NCBI GenBank assembly: GCA_002633005.1
Contig: NMRA01000405.1
Span: 146,702 to 210,701 of the forward strand
Direction of reading: 5' to 3'
Origin: Phoronis australis
Lineage: Eukaryota; Phoronida; Phoronidae
Length of the DNA stretch: 64,000 nucleotides
Shown: positions 22,521 through 33,900 of the stretch, piece after piece
How positions within the stretch are numbered: the first letter of the stretch is position 1
How the letters are laid out: every line of letters begins with the position of its first letter
Position numbers and translations under genes: made by a program
Notes under the pieces: generated by a model
What the model was told of the DNA's origin: nothing
Database searches by the model: none
What the model saw: only the letters and a program-made list of their open reading frames with translations

Positions 22521-25500
22521 AACACGGTATATTTTTGGCACAACCATCTTGTCAATCAAGCGTGCTCATTTTCTCTTCAACGCTTCATACTTAGCTGTGG
22601 AAAGGGTTCAAATGCCCTTTCTGTCTTACTGACGGTTGTTGTATATATGTACATGGATATTTAATTATAAAATACAAAATACTATTATTTCTAGCTAGCT
22701 AATTATATGCAATTTTTTATATTTTGCTCAGCCTTTTAGTCCTGCTATTGTAAGAATAGACAATGATGAATATCGTGGGTTATACCTTTTTTGTGGATGC
22801 AAATATGAGCCAGTGGTCGCTATGAACAAGGATTGGTGATTGAACTTATGAAAATTGTGAACAAAAAGTATTTATTGATGAACAATACTGAATGCCCTGC
22901 TCACACTGATATTTCAACCTGGTCTAGGTACTGTTTGATTGGGTTAAGTGCTTTCCAGCCTTACAATTTGGTGGACAATGGAGGATTCAGACTCCGAGAA
23001 TTGTTTCAGTCTTAAGGCCTGTTTTAATAACAGTGTGAATCGGGCTTTGGGAGTGAAATATTTGTAATATTGTCAGTGAAGACAGTCTTTTCCTGAAAGG
23101 GAAGTGAGCTGCAACACAGTTGTTAATTCCGTTATGTGATTATGTGTGTGAACAAACATACATCGTGTACTTAGTATTGTGTTATGGTCAAATTACTTTA
23201 AGTTTAGTGTTGAAATTGATGTCCACTCTGGCAAGTTTGATGTGCGAAATTCCACAGGTGGTCGTACTTGAGGAGGTTATACTGTGCCCACATTTCACTG
23301 AGATGACACGGTGAGTTTTCTGAGTCACTGACATGCGAGACTTACACAGTGTAATGGTGACCGGTCACAATGGACCCATGCTAGGCCGCAACTGGGGAGA
23401 TTAAATGTGATTGTGTTTGTGAATTCACTACGAAAACTGCTTTAGAGTAAATAGTAACATTCTCCTTGGCATATGTATGCAGGGATCTGATGCTATGTGG
23501 AGTCGCAGTGTTCACCATAACCTCTTCTCGTTCATCGCAGTAATCATTTTGATTTTCCGTCCAACAAGTTTGACTTGCTTGTCAATGAATAGTATTTAAA
23601 AACTTGTGCACGGTGTATAACGTTTTGGAGCTGCAAGTCGCTTCTCCAACTTAATGCCTGAAGACTCTTACATCAAGGTCATAGTCTTTCAAACATGTAC
23701 GTGAATTTTGTAGTTCTCGGGTATAAATTTTCTGTGGTAGGGAACACTGCATCAAGTTTGAAACCTGACCCATTCCATGGCAACTGCTAGTTCTTGTGGA
23801 TAATATCTTTAGCACTTCATCTAAGTTCATTTTTTGTTAAGCAGAGCAGAGCACTTAGAAATGACGTCAGGTTGATAAGTTACTGGCTGAAGTAGTACCT
23901 CTATGAAGCATGATAGATAATTGGCCTATATTCCAATTAAGGTGTGCCATGCCAGACAAAAGACTGCAGAGAATGCTTTACAAGACACAAGATTGACATC
24001 TACAATTGAAAAGGCACTCTCATATGGAATACTTAAACAATAGACATTTGTATTATTTTGGGAACATGTGCCCCCATAAACTATAGCCAAATAACTCCGT
24101 CTAGTTTTGCAGTAATCTCACAGTTTTATTGTGAAACGGGCATACTTGTTGTGCACACAAAACTGAAAGGTCAGTTTCTAGTCCTCTGATAACAATGTTC
24201 CTAATTTTCTCTACCAGATTAAATCTCTGTGGTCAAAATTTCCTGAAATCCCCATGCAGTAGTGTAACATTTTATTGATAACCAACGGCAAGTGTATCAC
24301 GGTTGAGTATATATTTTTAATCTACAGTGACAACTTCATCCAAATTTCTAAGCCCCTGAGGCAAACGAGGTCAAAAGTAGCCCACAATCGATAGTGTACC
24401 CCCCCCCCCCCTCCCCAGATGACATGCGGTTTTATCAGGTCCATTCGATCGGTAACCATTGCATTGTAAAAGCCTTTTACAACAAGTAGAGGGTGCAGCT
24501 GATGGCGTTTTGTTATGCACCTGATCAGATGTGGAATCTTGATCAGGAATCTGAAAATTTACGCCTTGTCTCAGAAACGTCAAACTGACCTGTTGATCAA
24601 AAACTTAATGAAGCCTTTTGGAGAATCGAATCATTGAAGTTTCTGGGAGTGAATTATCTTAAGGTCATGCTGTCATGGCATATTATGTGAGCGCCCTCTG
24701 TTGAACGTTATTCTGTTGTGAGATATAAAAACTGGTGCATAATTTAAGAATGTTATGTAAATGATGTGAAAGTTGGCATGCTTATGCTTTGTTATGGCTA
24801 GACTTTATTTAGAAAACAGCAAACCATTCCACACGTGCAGTTGGTTGTTATATTTTGTATAATACAAGTTATTATAATAAATATGAGCCAATAGTTCACA
24901 ACATTCTTCTGCCTTTGAATGTATGCAGTGTTGGGGAAGAAAGAGAATCTGCTATTCTCGGTGCCCCTCCTGCATGTATGCGTGTGCTGACATACTGCCC
25001 CGTTTCTGGATACTCTATTTAGTTGCTGGCAGGACACAATGGCAACATTGCCGACGGCAAAATCACCAAGTTAGGAGACACTGTGGCCAACAAGTGATTT
25101 TTTTTGCGAAACAAATTTAGCACCAAAGTAAGTAATTTTCCATTTTCGCAATGGGAACCACAGTGCTCATCAGATAAAAGGTTGAAAATTGTGGGCACTC
25201 AAAACAATGTTAGAAGCCTTCGAAAAACGGAGAGAGAGCATCTTGTCAATTACTTTTGTCCAAAATTCTATGATTCGGGATTTTACCGTATACTATGAGG
25301 GTTAGTGTTGATTTTCCAGAAGAACTAGTTTAGAAGTTTATGTCAAGAAAGAGGACTACCCGGGAAGCTATCGGACGGCAAGAACCGCAAAAGTAAACGT
25401 AGCAAATTACAAAACGTGTCCTCCGCTCGATGCAATGGTAGCTGCCAGTTCCCGCCCAATTTTTTTCTTCTAGCCTCCGGATAGATCAAGACTAGTGAGT

Positions 25501-25848
25501 AGTCCAAATCAAAAGTTGTTTTTTATCGAATGTTCACTTTTATTATCTCTTTAAAGTTTAATACCACGCTTTTTATTTTGTAGCCAGCGTTCGTTTCACC
25601 TGGACAAATTCTCAGGAGCGAACCGTGTGAAAATAGCCAAATCTAAGAAATCATTTCATGTTCAACTTGAACCCTTCAACAGTACCAGAATGCATTTAAA
25701 TAGACTACTAGCAAAGCAGCAACCACACGTCACTGACTACTCAAAGTGCGTGACATGAACATGACATCAAATCTTTGTAATAGTCGTTAGGCGATTGGAT
25801 TGACCGACTGTGTTTGTCGATTTTGTTTTTTGCGTTAGTTGTGTGAAA
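22521..25848. other. Intergenic DNA, nothing recognised
   Basis: Short ORFs only, with no conserved exon seen. A poly-C/T run is at 24397-24416. Sequence just upstream of the next gene (about 25400-25800) presumably holds its promoter, but no clear TATA box is visible. Confidence 0.4.
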
Positions 25849-26874
25849 ATGATTATAGTTTGTCAGCTGCTTGTATTACTGCTACCGGTAGGCACTTCTT
25901 CGCCTCTGGATTTATTATTCCCACAACCAGAGCCGGAATTCAGTTTGGTACAATTTGCATCAAGCGTGTACTCGAATGCTTTTGACGTAATTCGCGACTA
26001 CCTTTTCCCGAAGAAAACTTTCACGGAACGGCTGATGGAAGACCCACTTGGGGAAATGAGAAGAATTAAGGCAACCGTTACAGGATACACGTGGACCACG
26101 CTGATGGGCTGGTGGAAGACACAAGAGCCTGAATTTAGTGTGACACAGTTTGCATTAGACATGTATTTGGATGTTTATGACGTAATTCATGATAAATTCT
26201 ACCCAAAGAAAACTTTCATGGAGCGGTTGATGGAAGACCCCGTAGAGGAAATGAAACACATTCCAGGGGTCGTTGCTGAGTACACGTGGGCCGCGGTCTT
26301 TGGTGGATGGGAGAGGATTGGTGAGAGGCGTACGGCTAAATATGGAAGAATGGTAACGAATGAAGTTCAGGAACTTTATGGTCCAATCTATTTGACATTA
26401 ATTGTACTGAGTTTGTTAATTTTTGTTCTGGCTGTAAAGGAGGTGATTGATTTGCGCAACATGCCTACGACATTTTATAACCAGGAAATTCAAACGGATC
26501 CGTATTCGACGACGGCAGGTTGCCAGACTTCTGTAAAGTGGACAAGAGCAGAGTTGAGGAAGCACTACCCAATTGATGAGCTCAAAAGAGAATGCGTGTC
26601 CATTTATGAGGACTTCATGTCCCGGAAGCAAAATGTAGCAGATTTAGCCAATGAGAAGCTGTACTTAAAGTATCAGAATAAATTACTGGATGATAAGATA
26701 AGCAAGAAAATGGAAGAAAGAAGGAAACTGGAAGGAGCGATAGCCAAGTTGGAAGAAGAAGAGAAGAACAGGTTGAAGTACAAACCAGTGAAGCTTGCAT
26801 TTTCTAAGCAGGAAAAAGACATTTTACCTGCGATTCAAAAGGTGAAAAAACAGGGGCTTGTGTCCTGTATATGA
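25849..26874 (+). CDS. Unrecognised intronless gene: membrane protein with a duplicated N-terminal domain
   Basis: A 341-residue ORF with no intron and a stop at 26872-26874. The ATG at 25849 is chosen because it is the first true ATG and opens a good signal peptide (MIIVCQLLVLLLPVGTSS); upstream codons are open but contain no ATG. Residues 28-89 and 93-154 are a tandem duplication (offset 65 residues, 195 bp) sharing PEFS, QFA, DVI, PKKTF, ERLMEDP, EM and YTW. A hydrophobic span at about 179-196 (PIYLTLIVLSLLIFVLAV) is the single membrane segment. The remaining 145 residues are charged and, from about 265, likely coiled coil (ISKKMEERRKLEGAIAKLEE). Predicted topology is type I: duplicated part outside or lumenal, coil in the cytoplasm. 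I know no family for it. Lack of introns beside two intron-rich genes could mean a retrogene or a lineage-specific gene. Confidence 0.8.
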   Translation: MIIVCQLLVLLLPVGTSSPLDLLFPQPEPEFSLVQFASSVYSNAFDVIRDYLFPKKTFTERLMEDPLGEMRRIKATVTGYTWTTLMGWWKTQEPEFSVTQFALDMYLDVYDVIHDKFYPKKTFMERLMEDPVEEMKHIPGVVAEYTWAAVFGGWERIGERRTAKYGRMVTNEVQELYGPIYLTLIVLSLLIFVLAVKEVIDLRNMPTTFYNQEIQTDPYSTTAGCQTSVKWTRAELRKHYPIDELKRECVSIYEDFMSRKQNVADLANEKLYLKYQNKLLDDKISKKMEERRKLEGAIAKLEEEEKNRLKYKPVKLAFSKQEKDILPAIQKVKKQGLVSCI

Positions 26875-26988
26875 AATAACTCCAGGAATTTTGATGACAT
26901 TCTTGGAATAGATTTCTTTCCGTTAACCTTAATTGAGTGTTCGGGTCAATTGTATTATATTGTGCTGTATTTATTTGTTTATTTTGTT

Positions 26989-26994
26989 AATAAA
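26989..26994 (+). terminator. Polyadenylation signal of the intronless gene
   Basis: AATAAA 115 bases after the stop, in a T-rich context (TTTTGTTAATAAATTTG). Confidence 0.6.
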
Positions 26995-27714
26995 TTTGAA
27001 ATTAAATGCACTACCGTTGACAAAAGAGAGAAAAATATTCCAGATGATATATCGTTCCACAAATAATTAGGGTTGTGTGATAGAAATATTTTTGTTGTAA
27101 AATTTAACTGAGATAAAGTTTTTTTGCATGAATAATGCCAAAATAATAATTAAAAAAGAGAAGGAAAAAGAGCAAAATGGAAATCAAATAAGAGGAAATC
27201 CTCTTAAAAGACGAAAGTCAAGTTTAACACCAAAGAGCTTAATGAAGGTGTAAAATATAAACAAATCACATAAACAAGTCAATTTCGAGAATGAAAAAGT
27301 ATTTTACACTGATTGAACTACTGAGAAAACAGACAAGAATTTTACTGCACACAATATTTTATTAAGTGGGGACATTAATTGCAAGATACAATTTCACCAT
27401 TACCAACATTTTTGCACACAGCAAACTAGAGCATCCAACTGAGAAGGGACACAGGTAAAACTGAACCACTCTCACTAACTTAATTTTAAAATAATTAGGG
27501 ACATGATCGGTTTTGTTGCCGAAAAACTCAGAAAATGTGTTTTTCACCAATGTGGCTAGTGAACCAAGGGTTCTGCAATATGGAGAGCGTTCAGAGGAAA
27601 AAAGTTTCTTGCCAGAAAAGCACAATCTTGTAAAATCACGGGAGTGAAAGGGGAATGTTTTTGGCCCTCAATAGGATATCCTAGCAAAATTGCGGCCAAA
27701 TTTCGTTTCATTTA
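26995..27714. other. Intergenic DNA, nothing recognised
   Basis: AT-rich unique sequence between the intronless gene and the repeat and retroelement block. Only chance ORFs are seen. Confidence 0.4.
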
Positions 27715-27935
27715 AACGTTCCGATCAAAATCTCAAAAACGCTGTTACAGTTTTCTAATATTTTGTTTCATGCAAATTTTGATTTTTTTCAAAGAAATCC
27801 TAAAAGTCTCATTCTTTGTGTAAAAGTAGAACATTTTAAAAACAATTCCTAAAACATTTTAAAGAGCAGTTGATAAAGCACAGTAGCCAAAAATTTCATA
27901 CAAATGTGATCAGCCACTTTTGGGATATGATCAGA
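27715..27935 (+). repeat. Dispersed repeat family A, copy 3
   Basis: Contains ATCTCAAAAACGCTGTTACAG, GAACATTTTAAAAACAATTCC, AATTTCATACAAATG and GATCAGCCACTTTTG. It directly abuts the 5'-truncated retroelement coding sequence that follows. Confidence 0.6.
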
Positions 27936-29195
27936 AAAGTTTGCTCGAGTATGTGTCCGGTTTCAAAGAGAAACTGTATGCAGAATGCAAGGTTGCGAGA
28001 CAGTATTTGGTGGTGTCGCAGGGTAAGATGAAATCTTGGTATGATAAGGATGCCAGGGTACGAGAATTTGAGCCCGGTGATCAAGTGCTTGTGTTACTAC
28101 CTATTGTGGGCAACCCACTTCAAGCTAGAAATTCCAGACCTTACGTGATTCAGCGGAAAGTTTCCGATCTAGATTGTTCAAAACCCCAGATCGCAAGAAG
28201 AATTTACTCTGTGTCCTGAAAATATGTTGAAGTCGTATTTTGTTAGGAACGGTTCCGACAAATCTGTTTGATTTGTTCTGCTACCAGTAGTAGTCAGTTA
28301 GCTTCGAGTGAGTCCGCAGATGAACCCAGCATGTGTGCTGAGGATGGTATAGTTGATTGTAAACCTATCAAGTTATTGGTGGTTTATTCTTTTGTGGGGC
28401 ATATATTGACGATTTGATTGTTTACAGGAAAAGCTGGGATGAACATGCTACACATAATCGCGAGTTGTTAGTTAGGTAATCGGAAGCAAACTTAACTATT
28501 AATTTGGCTAAAAGTGAGTTCGGTTGGGCCACTGCTAGTTACTTGGGTCATGTGGTTGGATGTAGTCAAGTTAGGCCCATTCATGCTAAGGTCGATGCCA
28601 TATTGAGATATCTTGCACCAACTAATGGAACGAGTTTAATGAAATATTTGGGAATGATAGGATTCTACAGGAAGTTTTGCCCAAATTTTGCGTCGGTGGT
28701 TTGTCCTTTAACTGAGTTGTTAAAGAAAGATGTCGCTTTTTGTTGGTCAGATCGTTGTGAAAGTGCTTTCCAAAACAGTAAAGCCTTGCTTGTGGATAAG
28801 CAACACCTGGTTTTGAGAAGCCATTCAAGTTGATGGTTGATGCCAGCGATGTATGGGCTGGTTCCTGTTACAGCAGTTTCAAGATGGCGTTGAAAAACCT
28901 ATTGCTTACTTTTCAAAGAAGTTTGATAGTCACGGAATGAAATACTCAACTATTGAAAAGGAGTGCCAGGCCTTATGGATGTCGTTACAACCTTTTGAGG
29001 TTTATTTCTCACCAGTAATCTGGCCTATTAGTCTTATACTCTGATCACAATCCTTTGACCTTTGTGCACAAGATGAAGAATAAGAATCAGTGCTTGCTTA
29101 GATGGAGTTTGTTGCTACAAGGGTTCAATATTGTTATACATCATGTTAAGGGCTGTGACAATGTTTTGGCAAACGGTTTATCTAGGACGTTTTGA
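27936..29195 (+). pseudogene. Decayed Ty3/gypsy retrotransposon pol, Gmr1-like domain order
   Basis: Residual coding pieces on one strand. First comes an integrase C-terminal part (27936-28218, starting SLLEYVSGFKEKL, with a GPY/F-like module around NPLQARNSRPYVI). Then, after about 180 bp, comes the reverse transcriptase palm from YIDDLIVY (28402) through the thumb (YLGHVV, FYRKFCPNF), then RNase H (KLMVDASDVW, FSKKFDSHGMKYSTIEKE, YSDHNPLTF, DNVLANGLSRTF) to a TGA at 29193-29195. The reading frame is broken by a stop at 28474-28476 and by frameshifts near 28815, 28850 and 29030. The 5' part of RT, the catalytic core of integrase, protease and gag are missing. Integrase lying upstream of RT is the order of Gmr1-like elements; in ordinary gypsy it follows RNase H. 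An internal rearrangement would be the alternative. Confidence 0.85.
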
Positions 29196-29229
29196 TTGTG
29201 CTCAAGTATTGTTTTCTTTGTAAGAAAAC

Positions 29230-29466
29230 TGCTGAGGGGGGAGGTTTTATTACTGCTGTGTTACTCTTATTGTTAAACACTATTTTACGCCAGACGCAAC
29301 TCACATTGCAAATTCGCAACAGCTGACTTGTTCTGAGGTCTCGTGAGCATTTTTCTGGTTTTGCTTTTGAGTTTGGAAGTTGTGCTATTGGAGTTCAGTC
29401 TAATAAACCATTTCTAAATCATTTTATATGAAGTTTTAACTGACTTTGACTAACAGGGCCGTAACA
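29230..29466 (+). mobile_element. Polypurine tract and 3' LTR of the gypsy relic
   Basis: The purine run GAGGGGGGAGG (about 29234-29244) follows the pol stop. The LTR probably runs from TGTTAC at 29259 to GTAACA ending at 29466, which gives matching inverted tips and the TG...CA ends of an LTR. It contains AATAAA near 29402. No 5' LTR was found. Confidence 0.6.
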
Positions 29467-29536
29467 ATAGCGATGATCGACATTAGGAACAGCAAAAGTT
29501 GAATATTTACACTTTTCATTTGGGAGTTTTATAGAC

Positions 29537-29542
29537 TTTATT
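29537..29542 (-). terminator. Candidate polyadenylation signal of the methionyl-tRNA synthetase gene
   Basis: AATAAA on the minus strand, about 370 bases past the TAA stop, within 75 bp of the retroelement LTR on the other side. Confidence 0.45.
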
Positions 29543-29912
29543 GCTCAATGTGTGGGATAAACCAATTATTACATCCGGGCCAATTCCCATCAGGTGATAA
29601 TTCCGTAAAATCCCATTGGGTCTAGATACAGGAAACAACAGAGTTGCCAAAAGATCTATATTCATTCAAAAAAACCCAAGGACAGGGCAAACAATTCTGC
29701 CAACAAAAACCTGCATTTGGATTGATTTTCCACTGTCGCTCTGCAAAATGGGGTCAATCGTCCCAAGGATTACAAACAGATAACTATATGAGCGCAAGTT
29801 ATTTTTCCCAATGCATAATCTTCAATAAGTACTGCCACCAAAGTCAATAGTAACTTTGCTTAAAGAACTTATTCTTGGTGACTAATTTTCTCTCATTATT
29901 ATTCATTTCTGT

Positions 29913-30905
29913 TTATTTCTTCTTGCCCTTCTTCTTTGTCTCAGCTGGTTTCCCCTCAGCTATACAAAGCTGTTTTTTCAGGTCCAGCAACAACGCCACC
30001 TCCTGGTCAATTTTGGACTTATCTGCTTTCTCTGTTTTGAGCTGCCTTACAACATCACCCTAGAACACAAGTCACATGATCTATTCAAAGGCATGACACA
30101 AGAATACAAATCACGCAACAAATAATATGGTGGAGAATGTAGAATGGTCTCAAAAACACCAATGAAATCTTTTCATATTTTAGAGCAAAAATTCCTGTCA
30201 ATCTCAGATGATTTAGCGCTGTCCATGAAGCACTGTTCACTGATATTTTGTCAAATGGCCAGTGGAGGATGGGTGATGTATGATCCAACTAACCGGACGA
30301 CAAGAAGCCCTTGCCGCCCTCCCGATGTCTCTAGACATCACCTCATAGCCACCTGTTAGACTAAACATATGGGATCTCTACTCTCTGAACTTCAAGCCAT
30401 TCAGATGAGTTACGACACAACTTGTCAATGTTTTTGAAAACTTTAGTAAAAAAATCGGCAGTGAATCTCCTAGCAAAAGATAGACAGAAACGTGACAATA
30501 CAATGGATTGTGGGATATCGGTCATCCAAAGCAGAATGAAAACTGGCAATAAAAACAGAGACAACTGTCCTCCATATTTACATCCACAAGGGGGCCTGGA
30601 TGACTCAATCCACAAGTCGCAAACTGTAAAAATATCAATAGACCCAAGTTAGTGTACCATCTAAATTGGCCGTTTGGAAATATAGCAGGCACAGGTTTGG
30701 CAACAGATTTTTATTCATAACAACCGGGTTTCAGTAAAACGCAACTGTCTTGACAGCCGTGTCTCCAGTTCACATAAATATAAAGCACACTTCCACTAAA
30801 ATCTACCTGTCTGGCCACTTCTGCCGTCAGCTTGGCTACTTTCTCTGGATCAATCGGTCCAACAGAGGGAGTGCTGACTGGCGCTGGATTGGCTTTCTTC
30901 ACTTT
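29913..30905 (-). other. MARS1: WHEP domain and basic tail of MARS1 (last two exons)
   Basis: Exons 30905-30807 and 30059-29913. The helical hairpin is split by the intron: [15 protein letters not shown] on one side, [20 protein letters not shown] and LLLDLKKQL on the other. The Lys-rich end KKKGKKK precedes TAA at 29913-29915. WHEP domains bind RNA and are typical of metazoan synthetases. Confidence 0.9.
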
Positions 30906-33900
30906 CTGCAATTCATAAGCACCAAGTCACTTAACATTAATTTTTCATTACCCTTAAACAAAATCACAAATAACCTTAAAACAACAGTTTCTTCACAGAA
31001 TAATACTTGCAAAATTTAAAATTTCAGAGCCAGTTACCTCAATGCTGTCTATTGGCAGGGTCACTCAAAATCATTTTTCGCCAAAAGTACATACATCTCA
31101 CAGTGATGCATGCTTTAAAACATGCTATTTCTTTCCAAAATGCAACATGTAACTTTCAACTCTCAAATTTGGTGAAAATCTGATTTTAAGAAGAGACTCC
31201 TCAAGTGTGCATTCGATAACAGTCATCTTATGAGTTTGTCCATATTAAGTAGGCGCATTGAAAGATAATTCCATGAATTCATGGCAAAGCAACCAGCAAA
31301 TTAACACCAGAAAACAGGCATTTATATAAAGGGACTGAATAGCTACTAGGCGTCTGGTGCTAAATTATGTGCAAAGAAACGCAGTGCCGATCATTTCCAC
31401 TGCACAAGCTAAGATAGCTTGCCATCAGAGTCTGGTGGATTACTAGTATCAATAAATACACCCCAGGATCTTTTCAGTTTTCATCCAGAGGAACAAGATC
31501 TAACAAGACTCAGTGACACATATATGTCACCAATTGTTATTTTGAAGTTATACTGAGCGCTGTTTAGATAATATGGCTATTACCTTGGGGCATCCTGTTT
31601 CTCACAATATCGAGTGTCAAACGTTTTGACATAATTTTGAGATCCTGTCAAATAAGACAAGTTTACACTTCTTTCTATGTGTAGTTATACTGTGGTTGGG
31701 ATAGAGCTTAATAGTGTTATTTTAGGCTCAATAAGCCGCTTTATTTCTTATTTCATCTCAATTTCACCCTACAACCTGGCACTAAAGAAACAATCAATTT
31801 AAACCAAGTTGAGTGATTCTTTCTTATGCATAACTTTCACATTGCTATTTCCGAATGTCCATGCCACAAGGGGACACAACTCCTCACCTCAGCTTCAGAT
31901 CGTTCACTTTGAGTTCCTGCATACCGTTTCTTCATTTCATCAGCAAGAGACTGTTCGATCTTTTGGAACAGTGGTGAAGGCTACAAAAATAAGGCCAAGC
32001 TTGAAATCTTAAGATCACGAGACACAACCAAACAGAATTTGCATCAGAGTTTGACCACAACATTAACAGAAATAAAACGATAAAACTTTTCACAGTAACA
32101 TTCATATTTCGATATATACATATATACCCAGTCAAACATGTCCCTTTACTGAAGTCCAGTAATACAACTGGGCCCAGTTGCATAAAAGTTATACGCCGTA
32201 TAGCAACAATGACGTCACATTATCACGCGTCACATTGTTGTTGTTGAACAATGTACCTGACGTCATGCAACAATCTAACTTATCCAGCGGATAACTTTTG
32301 AAGCTTTATGCAACTCAGCCCTGATGGTTAACATTTGCGTATATCAAAATATGAATGTTCTGCGAAAAGTTTTGTTTTATTTATATTAGAATAATGCTCA
32401 GAGTCTGAAGCTGATATTATGCACAGGACAGAATATCTTAAACATCTAAATCTAAATAATAAATGCCATAGACAAAAGGAGTTTAGAAATTGAATCAACC
32501 CATCATGTAAAATTCAAAGAAAGGAAAAACAATTTTGGTCGAACTCTGTTAAATTAGTGAAAATGCTGTAATGGTAAATATCCAACAACATCTAGTATTG
32601 GAATAGAAGATAATCACTTACTTTGAGATGATTCAGGTTCGACACAGACGTTTCGGCCTGGTCCACCAGGCCTTTTTCGATGAGTGAGGAGTTTCCCGCC
32701 TTTCGCTGATTAAGTACGTTAGAAACATACACGGGAGGTAAGTGTAGACCTCGGTCCCGGCTCAAGAGAGGGCATTGCGCTCATCGAAAAAGGCCTGGCA
32801 GACCAGCCCGAAACGTCTGCATCGAACCTGAACCGTCTCTAAGTAAGTGATTATCTTCCAATGCCTCTAGAGACCAATGAGCAACTTACTCTCTACAATA
32901 TCTAGTAAACGTGAATTCAAACGCATCTACAAGCACCAACATTACTGCCAAGTCACAACTACTAATTTCATGTCCACCCGAAGCAGACGTATCACTGATC
33001 ACCTGACCAATCTTGTGTCCGGGAGTGAGGTGGCAGATGAACTGCTCCGACAGCACGTTACAGGCAGAAGGCGCTTTGAGCTGTGATTGTATCGTCTGAC
33101 TGACTGCGGGCATATATGGCTGCAGCAGCACGGACAGCAGACATGAGATGTTGGCTGACAAGCCGATAATGGCACCCGCATGCCGCCTGATGGCAGAACA
33201 AAAAATAGCACTATTCAACCGTGTTTCAAACCATTGACAGTACTGCAGCTCTTGATGCATCTTGACAGTATCCTACTACAGAATGGCACATTTTCTTTAG
33301 TAAAATATATCTTGTTTTGAAATAAAAACAATGTCATTTATTGATATTAAAACTAGAGCCGATCATAGCAGCAAACATGCTCATAAGATAGAGAAAGAGT
33401 TCTTATTTTGCATACAAGGGAGAAATGGGGAAAATGTTCCACGATTGGAAATTTCCCATTGCTATGAACAAAGCAATCATCATCAGTAATACTGACCACG
33501 AGGTGTTCTTTTTTCCATTGAACAAAACAGTCTACCCTTCCCTGAACACAGTCTAGCTAATATTCAACTTACAGCCTGTAAGCTTTAATGGGTATTCTTA
33601 GACCTTTGACTGACCACCAAAGAACAACAAAGATGAGCGTGTGAAGTTCAAACTACCAAGTAACGGCAGAGTACATACTATCTACATTAACTATAAGGCT
33701 GAGAACATCCTGTACTCTGTGCATATTCCGACCCATACGAACATGTGTGAAGCTTCACCTATATTATATAGAATTTGGCGCAAGTGCTTATATGCAATCT
33801 ACCGCAGCAAGATGTTTGTGTTTTTAACAAATGAAAATACCTGTTTCCAAGTGCTTCACACAAAGGGACTAAGCTTCCCATACATATGGAGGCAGATGTC

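Noticed and set aside
22306-22664. 108- and 71-codon ORFs
   Set aside because: Caused by a 32-bp tandem repeat and not supported by splice sites.
25810-25848. N-terminal extension of the intronless membrane protein
   Set aside because: The upstream codon at 25810 is GTG, not ATG. A eukaryotic start is far more likely at 25849, where a signal peptide begins.
32778-32830. Active hammerhead ribozyme in the foldback arm
   Set aside because: The stem and GAAAC portion are suggestive, but the essential CTGATGA box is absent.
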